Counted from the stretch's first letter, positions 6,015-14,635 are shown. The stretch is 16,471 bases of DNA from UBA8437 sp003445035 (GCA_937901285.1 CALCHI010000130.1:1-16471); one strand, 5' to 3'. The notes: a model not told the origin generated them from the letters alone. Program-made: numbers and translations.

Positions 6015-8491
6015 CAGAGGCGGAACCTGAAAGTGCGGCGGTACCAGCGGTAGATCCACTGGTAGGGGGTTCGTGTATCGACCAGGAACCTCGAACGGCC
6101 CCGGAGTCCCGTCTTGAGCAGCAGCGGGTCCTTTCGGAGCAGAACCGTGGCCTGGTAGGCCGGGCTCAGCGGGCGTTCGCGCCCCTGGCGGTCGGTCGCG
6201 GTGGCGACTTCGCCACCGAGCTTGTTGGAGAGCAGTTCGGGGACGAATTCGAGATCACGTCTCGAGATCTTTTCGATGAATCCCTCGTACGTCCGGGCCG
6301 GCAGGTGGTCGAACTTCAGTTCCACCCGGGTCGGCGAACGCGCCGGGGCCAGCTTCACCTCGCGATTCTCGCCTCCGGTACTCTTCACGCTCAGCAGCAG
6401 AGGTCTCGGCGCGGTCGTGTCGGTCGTTGGGGGGAACAGGTCGGCCAGGCGGGTGACATCTGATCCGTTGTTTGACGTGATCTGGTCTCCGGGCACGATC
6501 CCGGCCCTGGCGGCCGGGGTGTCGGGAAGAACGGTCGTGATGGTCAGCCCGGCGGGGCTCGAGATGCCGGAAAACCCCAGGGCCTCCTCGGCAGAGACCA
6601 TGTCGTTGCGGTCGCCCTGGTCGATGACGACGACGGCCTGGAACTCGCTGTCGGGTGCGATGGAGAGCAGGTGGGTGCGGTCGGGCAGCAGGCAGTTGCG
6701 GTTGCGGTCTTCCAGGGGCGTGCCGTGCCAGGAGCCCAACTGGTCGCGACGGGAATCCAGCGGCGGAGCGGGTACCCGGGGCGGGGCGACAACGGTGCCG
6801 GCACACGGTGCCCTGACCGTCATCCTTTCGATCTGCTTCTGAAACTCGGCCAACTGCGTCCTGGCCGACTCGCGATTGGCCCTGGCCAATTCCTCCCGCG
6901 ACCGGTCTTCCAGTGCGTTGGCGACCGAGACCCGGATCAACTGGACCTGTTCCTGCTGTTCGAGGCGGAGTTGTTCGAGTGCGAGCGCGGGGTTGGCGAG
7001 TGTGGCGAGCGGCTGGCCGGAGGTGACCTGGTCACCGGGTTGAACCGGTCGGTTTTCGAGTCGGCCGGGGACGGGGGTGTAGACATGCCGCACGTCGTGG
7101 GGTTCGACCAGGAACATCGCTTCGATGTGCAGGGGAAGCGGAACGGCCAGGGTGCAGGCGATCACTGTCACCAGCAGGCCGAGAGAGATCGCGATCTTGG
7201 GACGGCTCAATGGTTCGATCCTCGGGGCGGTGACCTGCTTGTAGATGTTCAGGACGAGGTTGAAAAGGATGGTGACGATCGAGACCACGGCGAGCGCGAT
7301 GCCGATGCTCTGCAGACCGTAAGGCTTCAGGACGGTGTAAAGGAAGACCATGATCGCGGCCAGGATGAACCAGCGGTACAGGCCGGCGGCGATGGCGAAC
7401 ATCACGAATCCCGCCCGCCCGCTTTCGGGCATGAACGGGTCGGGCTTGGCCTCGATCCCCAGGCAGTACCAGCCGAACCAGTCTCGCAGCAGCCGGTCGG
7501 CCTTGGGCCGCAGGTTGGGGATCTCGAGGAAGTCCGACATCATGTAGTAGCCGTCGAACCGCATCAGCGGGTTGGCGTTCCAGATGACGGTGGTGATGGT
7601 GGTCACGAAGAAGATGTTCAGGCACAGGTGGTGGATCAGCCCCGACTGGGTGTTCCACCAGATGTAGATCGCGATCGCCGAGATCGCCACCTCGATGTAC
7701 ATGCCCGCCGCCCCGATGGTGATCCGCTGCCACTTGCTCTTGAGCATCCAGCTGTCGGAAACATCGCAGTAGAGACAGGGGCTGAAGACCAGCAGCATCA
7801 CGCCCATCGCGTGGCATTCGCCGCCGAAGTGTTTGCACGAGAGCCCGTGTCCGAACTCGTGGATCACCTTGCACGTGCCCAGGGTGATCCAGAGGTAGAG
7901 CAGGTTGGGCCAGCTGAAGAACTGCTGGAACTCGGGCATCTGCTCGGTGAAGGTCTCGAACTGGACCGCCAGCAGCACCCAGCTGGAGATGACGAACAGC
8001 AGTGTCAGCGTGACGGTGACCGGATGGTAGACCCAGCGGACGAGAGGGTAGAGCCGGGCGAGGACAGCCTCGGGGTCCCAGCCCGGGAGCCGGACGTACA
8101 GCAGGCTCCGCATGGTGTTGAACAGTTTCTTCTTCTTCTCCTCGAAGTTGAGCTTGGCCAGCGAGGCGCCCTGTCCGATGCGGTTGGAGAAGACCAGCCC
8201 CTTCTGGTGCAGGTCGGTGATCAGGTGCTGGATGTCGGAGAGTTGCAGGCGGACGGTGGGCAATTCGTCGTGGAGCGCATCGCGGAGTTCCTCGAGGTGG
8301 CGGTCACCGTTGAGCAGTTGCAGAACGTGGAACTGCTCGGGCTGCAGCCTGAAGTACTTCAGGCCGACCGGGTCCTTGACGACCCAGTACGAGACGCCCA
8401 GGAACTCGATCCGCTCGAAGATCAGGTCGTCGCGGACCTGCAGCGGGATCGGCCGCCGGTTGGCGGTTGTCAGCGAGGCGGCCGAGCTCAT
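6014..8491 (-). CDS. PqqD-like / M50 site-2 protease / HlyD-like fusion with inserted PDZ domain
   Basis: An 825-residue membrane protein of the YydH-like 'peptide zinc metalloprotease' type. Residues about 20-103 look like a PqqD/RiPP-recognition winged helix. A multi-pass membrane region spans about 155-450. It includes HEFGH at 211-215 (zinc site and catalytic Glu) and NPLMRFDGYY at 307-316 (third ligand region, D313), so the protease looks intact. After the last membrane segment (about 432-452) come two lipoyl-like halves (about 468-498 and 556-570) around a short helical hairpin (503-555). A beta-barrel follows with WHGTPLEDRNR at 588-598. A PDZ-like domain (about 640-716; PDTPAARAGI, PGDQI) interrupts the barrel, which resumes at 721. 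The start overlaps the adaptor gene stop (ATGA). A role in membrane-protein or peptide processing and export is inferred; the substrate is unknown. Confidence 0.9.
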   Translation of the reverse strand: MSSAASLTTANRRPIPLQVRDDLIFERIEFLGVSYWVVKDPVGLKYFRLQPEQFHVLQLLNGDRHLEELRDALHDELPTVRLQLSDIQHLITDLHQKGLVFSNRIGQGASLAKLNFEEKKKKLFNTMRSLLYVRLPGWDPEAVLARLYPLVRWVYHPVTVTLTLLFVISSWVLLAVQFETFTEQMPEFQQFFSWPNLLYLWITLGTCKVIHEFGHGLSCKHFGGECHAMGVMLLVFSPCLYCDVSDSWMLKSKWQRITIGAAGMYIEVAISAIAIYIWWNTQSGLIHHLCLNIFFVTTITTVIWNANPLMRFDGYYMMSDFLEIPNLRPKADRLLRDWFGWYCLGIEAKPDPFMPESGRAGFVMFAIAAGLYRWFILAAIMVFLYTVLKPYGLQSIGIALAVVSIVTILFNLVLNIYKQVTAPRIEPLSRPKIAISLGLLVTVIACTLAVPLPLHIEAMFLVEPHDVRHVYTPVPGRLENRPVQPGDQVTSGQPLATLANPALALEQLRLEQQEQVQLIRVSVANALEDRSREELARANRESARTQLAEFQKQIERMTVRAPCAGTVVAPPRVPAPPLDSRRDQLGSWHGTPLEDRNRNCLLPDRTHLLSIAPDSEFQAVVVIDQGDRNDMVSAEEALGFSGISSPAGLTITTVLPDTPAARAGIVPGDQITSNNGSDVTRLADLFPPTTDTTAPRPLLLSVKSTGGENREVKLAPARSPTRVELKFDHLPARTYEGFIEKISRRDLEFVPELLSNKLGGEVATATDRQGRERPLSPAYQATVLLRKDPLLLKTGLRGRSRFLVDTRTPYQWIYRWYRRTFRFRL

Positions 8492-9450
8492 GGGTTGCTG
8501 GCGGTGTCGATTTCGATCATCGCGGTCAGTCCGTGACGCAACAGCCCCCGCTGGTTGTTCACCCGGGCCCAGACCCTCACGTCCCGTTTGCCGACGAGAT
8601 TGACTCCGGGATCAATGTAGACCAGTGTTCCCGGAAACCGTGCCTGCTTGAACTCACGTGGCAGTTCTCCCCGGCCGTCATCCTCGGAATCGATCAGCCG
8701 GACGGTGACCTTCTGGCCGGGCCTGAGTCGGATGGCTTCGGCCAGCGGAATCCGGCCCTCGACCTTCATCGACGAGATATCGACGAGTTCGATGATGGGA
8801 TCTCCCTGGCCGACGGATTCGCCTTTCTGCTTGAACCGCCGGGTGACGATACCGTCGAAGGGCGCCCGAAGTTCGTAGGTGTTGACCTGGGCCTGTGCGA
8901 GCGTGCTGTCGAGCACCGCGACCGCCTGGTCGTGTGCGGCCTGCTCGATCTGCAACTGGCTGCGTTGCTCGGCCAGGATCAGCCGCTTGATTTCGATCAA
9001 CGGTACGACAGCCATCCCGGCGGCCTTGTTGGCCAGGACGGCCTGTTCGCGTTCGTTCTTGGAAACGGCATAACTGGCGACCGCGTACCGGTTGTGCACG
9101 TCGTTGCTGGCTTTTTTCTTGGCACTGTTCAACGCGGCGTGGGCCACCTTGTCATCGAGCCTGGCGATGACCACCCCGGCCTGGATCCGTTTGCCCTCTT
9201 CGAGATCGAGCTGTTTGATGATGCCCACGCGGTCGAAACCGAGCAGGACCTGTCGCAGCAGCTTGATCCGGAAGCCGTCGCCGATGATCGTTCCGCCGTT
9301 GGCCGGGCGAGCGGCCGGCCGGGGCTTTTCAGGGATCGGCCGTCGACGGTCCTGTGCCGCGGCGTCCAACAGCCACGCGGTGCAGAGTGCCAGGGCCAGG
9401 GCCGATCCGACCAGTGCGGTGGCGCGAGGATTGTGCGTGATGCGGCTCAT
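8488..9450 (-). CDS. HlyD-type periplasmic adaptor (membrane fusion protein)
   Basis: A 320-residue adaptor of the HlyD/RND membrane-fusion superfamily. I chose ATG 9450: GGAG lies 7 bases before it and the protein then opens with a hydrophobic export or anchor segment (residues 10-33). A longer reading from 9630 would overlap the neighbouring gene's stop. Domains in order are a lipoyl half (about 64-100), a long helical hairpin rich in Ala, Gln and Lys (about 101-190), the second lipoyl half with LRAPFDGIVTRR (194-205), and a beta-barrel (about 218-315). Adaptors bridge an inner-membrane transporter to an outer-membrane channel. No ABC or RND pump and no TolC homologue is in the window; the partner instead appears to be the overlapping protease/adaptor fusion. 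The family is secure, the substrate unknown. Confidence 0.92.
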   Translation of the reverse strand: MSRITHNPRATALVGSALALALCTAWLLDAAAQDRRRPIPEKPRPAARPANGGTIIGDGFRIKLLRQVLLGFDRVGIIKQLDLEEGKRIQAGVVIARLDDKVAHAALNSAKKKASNDVHNRYAVASYAVSKNEREQAVLANKAAGMAVVPLIEIKRLILAEQRSQLQIEQAAHDQAVAVLDSTLAQAQVNTYELRAPFDGIVTRRFKQKGESVGQGDPIIELVDISSMKVEGRIPLAEAIRLRPGQKVTVRLIDSEDDGRGELPREFKQARFPGTLVYIDPGVNLVGKRDVRVWARVNNQRGLLRHGLTAMIEIDTASNP

Positions 9451-9488
9451 CGTGATTCTCCGTCGTCTCCAATAGCCGTGCGCCCGAC

Positions 9489-9518
9489 AGTGTACTCGCG
9501 ACCGGCGGGGAGACGGAA
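9489..9518 (-). promoter_or_regulatory. Weak promoter candidate for the adaptor/protease/amidohydrolase unit
   Basis: On the minus strand, TTCCGT (9518-9513) and TACACT (9494-9489) are separated by 18 bases and would start transcription near 9482, about 32 bases before the adaptor ATG. The -35 box is poor. The 118-base gap after the HEAT-repeat gene shows no clear terminator, so read-through is also possible. Confidence 0.3.
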
Positions 9519-9568
9519 CACGAGTTCGGGGCGGAAATTCGCGGTTGAGCGCCGTGGACGCTGGGCTT

Positions 9569-10681
9569 TCACCGCTCCAGACGCTGTAGCACCCGCTTGG
9601 CATCGATACGGATTCTTGCCGGCGTGTCATCCCCGGCGAGCAAGGTGACCGCCTTGACCAGCGAGGTCCGCTCGGAATCCGGAAGGGAATCGGGCAAGTT
9701 GCCGATCGCCTTGAGTGTCAATTGCAGCAGCAACCACCGCTGTTCGAAGGCCTCGATCTCGCTCTTGGAGTCGGGCTTCGAGAGGTCCAGCGACGTCCGA
9801 TCGTCGGTGGCCATCCGGATCGTGTCACGGAAAACCGATAGCCCCTGCATCCGGCCCCGGCGGACCAGCGAGACCGCGGCGTTGTAACGGACGATCTCGT
9901 CGGAATCGCCCAGCAGGGAATCGAGCCGGTCGAGCGATTCTTCGGACGAAAACGTCCCCAGGGCGACGGTGGCGTCGCGGCGGAGGTCGGTCTCTTTGCC
10001 AGAGAGAATTCGGTCGATGCTGGAGATCAGCGTGGCCTCGTCGATGGCCGCCTCGCGGTCGATCGCCCGTTTTCCCACCGAGGCCAACGCCTGCAGTCCG
10101 GCCTGGCGGACGGCCGGGTCCTGGTCGTCTGAAAGCGATCGGTTGAGGACCGGCAGAGTCGAATCGGGGACATCGATCAGTCCGAGCAGGCGGACCAGCA
10201 GGACCACCTGTTGCAGATGATCGGCGGCCTCCTCGGGAGCCGGTTGTTCGGCCAGGGTCCGCGAGGCGAGATCGGACAGGGCGGTGGCCAGGGGGGGATG
10301 CTGACCCAGCGGAGTGCCGGTTTCGGTGGTCTTGCCCGAGTTGAGCAACTGGGCCAGGTCGTGGAAGGCGCGGCCACGGCGGTGAGCGTTGTCACGGCCG
10401 AGGCTGACGATCAGCGTCTGCCAGTCCTGGGTCTGGGACCCGCTCCAGCTGAACAGCAGGAACAGCCCGATGATGCCTCCGACAATCAGGGCCGGGATCA
10501 GGAACAGCTGGGCGATGAACCGTCCCGAGGGGGGTTCGACCGGCGGCAGGTCGATGTCGGCGGCAACCGCCGGTTCGCCCGCTTCGACGGTCCCGTGCCC
10601 GGGCGGCTGGTCCGCAGCGGGCTCGTTGGCCGAATCGTCGACGGGGTCGACCGGGACGTTGTTGTCGGGATCGCTGTTCAT
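9569..10681 (-). CDS. HEAT-repeat protein with one N-terminal membrane segment
   Basis: A 370-residue protein with no assignable function. ATG 10681 is preferred over an upstream TTG (10720). Residues 1-53 are acidic and Pro-rich and probably disordered. Residues 55-79 (FIAQLFLIPALIVGGIIGLF...) form a single transmembrane helix. The remainder is helical, with recognisable HEAT/PBS-lyase-type repeats, for example PAVRQAGLQALASVG (189-203), LRRDATVALGTF (233-244) and EIVRYNAAVSLVRRG (262-276). Such repeats serve as protein-binding solenoids. The gene is on the same strand as, and 118 bases upstream of, the adaptor/protease/amidohydrolase genes, so it could act with that unit, but there is no overlap to prove it. 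Similar TM-plus-HEAT proteins are frequent in planctomycetes. Confidence 0.85.
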   Translation of the reverse strand: MNSDPDNNVPVDPVDDSANEPAADQPPGHGTVEAGEPAVAADIDLPPVEPPSGRFIAQLFLIPALIVGGIIGLFLLFSWSGSQTQDWQTLIVSLGRDNAHRRGRAFHDLAQLLNSGKTTETGTPLGQHPPLATALSDLASRTLAEQPAPEEAADHLQQVVLLVRLLGLIDVPDSTLPVLNRSLSDDQDPAVRQAGLQALASVGKRAIDREAAIDEATLISSIDRILSGKETDLRRDATVALGTFSSEESLDRLDSLLGDSDEIVRYNAAVSLVRRGRMQGLSVFRDTIRMATDDRTSLDLSKPDSKSEIEAFEQRWLLLQLTLKAIGNLPDSLPDSERTSLVKAVTLLAGDDTPARIRIDAKRVLQRLER

Positions 10682-10783
10682 CGTGGTCACCGCCGCACAT
10701 TCTGACGGGTGGGGGAACAAGCGTCGAGGGAGTGTTGGGCGGAGGTGAGCCCGCGAGGGACTTTCTCTTTGAAGGGGATTTCG

Positions 10784-10789
10784 TACAAT
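10784..10789 (+). promoter_or_regulatory. -10 box of the tRNA-Arg gene
   Basis: TACAAT lies 12 bases before the mature tRNA 5' end, placing transcription start near 10796 with a very short leader. The -35 region (10761-10767, CTTTCTC) is weak. A TTGAAG at 10769 is too close to serve. The TACAATCGACC string closely matches TAGAATCGACC on the minus strand at 4821-4811. Confidence 0.5.
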
Positions 10790-10800
10790 CGACCTTCCCG

Positions 10801-10875
<75 letters not shown>

Positions 10876-11060
10876 CTGATTTTCGACGAGAAGTGACCAG
10901 GCCGTGACCCGACAACGGGGACGCGGTGAGACGGTCGCGCAGCGGGCTGTCAACTCGAGCCCATTTCCGGCCGCAGCACTTCAGGCAGGCCGGCCCGTCC
11001 GGAGACCGAAACGTATTGGCAGCTCCTTCACCGCTGTCCCAGTGCTGCGAGGCTTTGACG

Positions 11061-13175
11061 ATGATTCGACCATCACCCGGCCCGTCCTGCGCAAGAAGAA
11101 ACGCCAGGGGATGTCAGGCAGCGGTCGTGATGTCTGCAACATGGGTGATGGTGGCCTGTGCCGCACTGTCACCGGCTGTGGCACAGGTGCACATCGTCAA
11201 ACAGGGCAAGACGGCGGCGGTGGTGGTGACGGCCAAGAAGGCTGCCACGGTGGCCACGTATGCCGCCCGGGAACTGGTGCATCACATCGAGAAGGCCACG
11301 GGACAGCGGCTTCAGGTTGTTGCCGAAACAAAGATCCCCGCGGGCGATGCCAGCCGGATTTTCGTCGGTGTCACCGAAGCGGCACGGAAACAGGGCATCG
11401 TTCCCGAAAAGATGAAACCGGACGAGTTTGTTGTTCGCACGGTGGGACGCGACCTGTACCTGGTCGGCATGGAGGACAGCCGTCGCGATGTCGTGCTGGG
11501 TGAACCCACCGACAGCGACTGGAAACACAAGATTCTCCACGACGGCATCTACGGTTATCGAGGCCCGTCGAGCATCTCCCCCAACGGCACACTGTTCGCT
11601 GTTTACGAGATCCTGGAGCGGTATGCGGGAGTCCGGTGGCTTTGGCCCGGTGAGCTGGGGACCCATGTCCCGCGGACCCGTGACGTTCGGATTGGCGAAG
11701 CTCTCGATGAGTTCCATGTTCCCAAGATCGCCTGGCGGCGCTTTGCGTGGTTTCATCTCGTTCACCCGCTGCGACGGCCGGATACCTATGATCGGCGGAC
11801 CGAGAGGCTCGCTTTTTCGCGGCAGGGGCTGCGCAATTTCTGGCACGCGACGGGGATCTACCTCGGTCGTCACCGTATGGGAAATTCTTCTCATCCCCCC
11901 ACCTTTCGGGAGGAATTTGCCCACAAGCCGTGGGTCGGTGCCGGAACGACACTGGTCGGGGAGCATCCGGAGTTTTATGCGATGGATGCCGGTGGAAAAC
12001 GTCCGGGAGAACCTGGCTATGCCTATGGTCGACCGGACATGTGTGTCTCCAATCCCGATCTTCACCGTTTCATCCTGGAGAAGGTCTGGCGGGGACAAGG
12101 GACCCTGAAATTGGGCCAGGTCAACACGAGGCAATACTGCCATTGCAGCAGGTGTATGGACTGGGACGGCCCTCAACCCCAGCCCGGTGAGATCCCGAAT
12201 TTCGAGCGGGGAGCCTACGGCCCGCGGGCGGTCTCACACCGTTACGCGCGGTTCTGGAAGACCGTTTACGCACTGGCTGCCAAACGCAATCCCAACACCC
12301 GGGCGACGGTTCTCATGTACGAGACGACTCTTCCCTCGCCTGGCGGCATCCGACTGAACAAGAACATCTACGGTGAATATTGCCCCTGGACGGGTGCAGC
12401 GACCATTTTCCCCATGCGCAGGGCGGTGGATCAATGGTCTCGCCAGCAGTGGCTCGGCTGGAAGAAGACGGGCATGAGCATGACCTGGCGCCCCAACCAC
12501 CTGCACCTCGGCTACACGATGCCGTTCCTCAGCACCCGGCAGGTTGGCGAGTTCTTCAAGTTCACCTATCAGAACGGATTGAAAGGGTTCATGTTCGACA
12601 GTCTGCGGGTGAGTTGGGCGACACAGGGGCCGATGATCTACATTCACATGGCCCTGGGTTGGGACCCGGAGCTGGATGTCGAGAAACTCAGGAAGGATTT
12701 CTGGGCCGCGTTCGGTCCGGCGGCTCGTGAGGTCGAACGCTACTTCGATTTCTGGGAGGCGTATTCTCTCACCCATCCACAAGGGTCTCTGTACGACCCG
12801 ATCAGGGCCAACACCGTTTACCCGCCCACGGTATTCACCAGCCAGGCGGCAGTGCTGAAGAGGGCGTTGAAGACCGTGGTCGGCCACCCCTTGCCCGAAT
12901 TTGCCGAGCGTGTCCAGTTTCTGCAGGCGGGCCTGGAACACGCTCGACTCTCGGCAAAGTTCATGGGCACGCTTGATAAAGGGAAGGTGCCCGACGACGG
13001 AGATGGATTTCTCAGGGCCCGACAGGCGGTCCGGGAGCTGGCCGCGTTCCGGCGCGCCAAAGAGCATCTCTTCATTTCGGATTACGTGGACGCGGCCGCG
13101 TTCCGAGAGCGACGAACCGTGAAGGGCATCGATCGTCTCTTCGAGGATGCCGGGGCCGGTCGGCCGACCCGGTGA
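11061..13175 (+). CDS. DUF4838 protein, probable exported carbohydrate-related protein
   Basis: A 704-residue protein. I chose ATG 11061, with CGAGG 8 bases upstream. It opens with a basic n-region (several Arg up to residue 16) and a hydrophobic stretch (20-41, ending AVAQ) that reads as a signal peptide; ATG 11130 is an alternative start for a shorter signal. Residues about 48-215 resemble the N-terminal domain found before GH20/GH67-like barrels (AARELVHHIEKATG, then LFAVYEILERYAGVRWLWPGE). DUF4838 follows from about 222 to 520, with CHCSRC at 360-365 (CxCxxC) and MTWRPNH (474-480). The tail is helical. The family is associated with glycan breakdown, but no substrate or catalytic residues can be assigned here. 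It begins 185 bases after the tRNA and is followed on the same strand by an SGNH-like gene. Confidence 0.88.
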   Translation: MIRPSPGPSCARRNARGCQAAVVMSATWVMVACAALSPAVAQVHIVKQGKTAAVVVTAKKAATVATYAARELVHHIEKATGQRLQVVAETKIPAGDASRIFVGVTEAARKQGIVPEKMKPDEFVVRTVGRDLYLVGMEDSRRDVVLGEPTDSDWKHKILHDGIYGYRGPSSISPNGTLFAVYEILERYAGVRWLWPGELGTHVPRTRDVRIGEALDEFHVPKIAWRRFAWFHLVHPLRRPDTYDRRTERLAFSRQGLRNFWHATGIYLGRHRMGNSSHPPTFREEFAHKPWVGAGTTLVGEHPEFYAMDAGGKRPGEPGYAYGRPDMCVSNPDLHRFILEKVWRGQGTLKLGQVNTRQYCHCSRCMDWDGPQPQPGEIPNFERGAYGPRAVSHRYARFWKTVYALAAKRNPNTRATVLMYETTLPSPGGIRLNKNIYGEYCPWTGAATIFPMRRAVDQWSRQQWLGWKKTGMSMTWRPNHLHLGYTMPFLSTRQVGEFFKFTYQNGLKGFMFDSLRVSWATQGPMIYIHMALGWDPELDVEKLRKDFWAAFGPAAREVERYFDFWEAYSLTHPQGSLYDPIRANTVYPPTVFTSQAAVLKRALKTVVGHPLPEFAERVQFLQAGLEHARLSAKFMGTLDKGKVPDDGDGFLRARQAVRELAAFRRAKEHLFISDYVDAAAFRERRTVKGIDRLFEDAGAGRPTR

Positions 13176-13335
13176 TCGGCTTACTCGCCGGGACGGTTTC
13201 CGCCTGGATGATGTCGGTGAGTTCGTGTGGGCCGGTCGCCTGTTGAGTTGTCTTCCCGGCGGTCCAGAGTGGAAGATCGTGTCGGGTTCCATTCGAACAG
13301 AACATCTGCCGCGCACGCCGGGGCCATCACGAACC

Positions 13336-14568
13336 ATGGCACAGACCGAAAGCTCCGGTGTCGCTGGTCGGCGCCAGCTGGGGATCAAGTTCCTGGCGTC
13401 GCTGGTCTTCACCGTCGTCTTGCTTGAGATCGCCCTCCGGCTGGTCGGGTTCGCCCCGGCAGCACCACCTCCGGTGATCGCCGACCTGGGCGGATTGCCG
13501 ATCCGCGAACTCGTTGATCATGCCCATCGCAGCAAGTGGATCCACGAGCCGTCCTCACGAGAGCCGATGAATCTCCAGGGCGAGCATCCCGATGTGACGC
13601 TAGTACGAAACTGGTGCGGCTGCCGTGAAGATGACGAAACCCCTGTCGAGAAGCTTGCCGGGGTGCAGCGGATCGTCGTGCTCGGCGATTCTCATACCGA
13701 CGGAATCGTGGCCAACCGGGACAGTTATGCCAACGTGCTGGAGCGGTCACTGGGTACGGGCCATGATGTCGTCAATTGCGGCCAGGGAGTCACTTCGCCG
13801 TACCAGCAGTTGTGGATCTATCGCGTGCTCTACAGTCGGTTCGAACCGGATCGGCTCGTGGTCGGCTTCTACGCCGGAAACGACCTGGTCGAGTTGACCC
13901 GGCAGCACGACCGGATCCATCTCGAGTGGGACGGCCGGCGATTCGTCCACTGCCAGCCGACTCGTCGGCCCGATGTCACGATGGAATGGTACGGGACCGG
14001 TCCGTTTCTGAGACGTCACCTGGCGACGGTGCACGTGCTGCAGCGTATCGGCTGGATCGGTCCACCTTCCCGACCGGTCCGTGCCCGCCGTGATGCCCGG
14101 TTCAACGAGAGGATCCAGTCTGCCAGGGACCGGTTTCCGGCCGCCACCTGGCAGGGTCTCGGCCAGGCTCACTTCTTCAAGCACTTCCCCGACGAGTGGG
14201 AGAATGCTCTGGCGATGTTGCGCCACGTGGTGAAGCAGTTCCAGCAGGAATCTTCCAGCGGGGACATCGTGTTTGCCGTGATCCCCACGCTGCGGCAATT
14301 GACCCCTGAGGTGGTCGATGCTGCTGCCGAGGTCCTGGAACTCGAAGGGCAGGACCTCGAATGCGATGACCGGGTGTGCGAGGCCATGCTCGCGATTTGC
14401 CGTGAGCTGGATGTTGAGGCGATCGACCTGAGGCCGGCGATGCTCCGTGAGACGACGGCGTTGTTCTGGGACTTCGACCATCACGTCAACGTCGCAGGGC
14501 ATCGGATCATCGCCCGGGCGGTCGAGAATCACATGAACCGACGTGCGGCCGGTCGGTCACCGCGGTGA
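13336..14568 (+). CDS. Membrane-anchored SGNH/GDSL hydrolase-like protein
   Basis: A 410-residue protein. ATG 13336 is preferred; the longer reading from 13147 would overlap the DUF4838 gene and delay the membrane segment. Residues 17-39 form an N-terminal signal anchor (LGIKFLASLVFTVVLLEIALRL). The SGNH blocks are visible: VVLGDSHTDG (catalytic Ser119), NCGQG (G149), YAGNDL (N182) and DFDHHVNVAGH (D381 and H383). Such enzymes are esterases or acyl/acetyl hydrolases acting on sugars, polysaccharides or lipids, here expected in the periplasm. The gap after the DUF4838 gene is 160 bases, with no clear promoter or terminator, so co-transcription is possible. A joint role in removing ester groups from glycans is plausible but unproven. 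The ribosome site is weak. Two Cys pairs (C94/C96, C343/C348) could form disulfides. Confidence 0.85.
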   Translation: MAQTESSGVAGRRQLGIKFLASLVFTVVLLEIALRLVGFAPAAPPPVIADLGGLPIRELVDHAHRSKWIHEPSSREPMNLQGEHPDVTLVRNWCGCREDDETPVEKLAGVQRIVVLGDSHTDGIVANRDSYANVLERSLGTGHDVVNCGQGVTSPYQQLWIYRVLYSRFEPDRLVVGFYAGNDLVELTRQHDRIHLEWDGRRFVHCQPTRRPDVTMEWYGTGPFLRRHLATVHVLQRIGWIGPPSRPVRARRDARFNERIQSARDRFPAATWQGLGQAHFFKHFPDEWENALAMLRHVVKQFQQESSSGDIVFAVIPTLRQLTPEVVDAAAEVLELEGQDLECDDRVCEAMLAICRELDVEAIDLRPAMLRETTALFWDFDHHVNVAGHRIIARAVENHMNRRAAGRSPR

Positions 14569-14569
14569 C
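14556..14569 (+). repeat. Perfect 14-base palindrome spanning the SGNH gene stop codon
   Basis: GTCACCGCGGTGAC is perfectly self-complementary and extends by a G-U and a C-G pair (14554-14571) into a 7-bp stem with a CGCG loop. It overlaps the TGA at 14566-14568. A short T-run (ATTTT) begins about 9 bases later, too far for a classical terminator. It could slow ribosomes or be a protein-binding site. Confidence 0.4.
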
Positions 14570-14606
14570 TGTGGCGAGGATTTTCCGCGAGGCACAAATA
14601 TTGGGG

Positions 14607-14634
14607 TTGTGGCATTTTGTCTGTGAGTTAGAAT
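14607..14634 (+). promoter_or_regulatory. Sigma-70-type promoter candidate for csrA
   Basis: TTGTGG (14607-14612) and TAGAAT (14629-14634) are separated by 16 bases in an AT-rich context. This is the best promoter-like pair I see in the window. Transcription would begin near 14641, giving csrA a leader of about 250 bases. Confidence 0.6.
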
Positions 14635-14635
14635 A

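Noticed and set aside
6671..8536. 621-codon open frame on the plus strand opposite the protease fusion
   Set aside because: It lies fully antisense to a gene with clear domains. Its translation is Gly/Asp/Val/Gln-rich without domains, typical of GC-rich shadow frames.
10769..10789. TTGAAG and TACAAT as a promoter pair for the tRNA
   Set aside because: The spacer is only 9 bases, far from the usual 16-18, so only the -10 box was kept.
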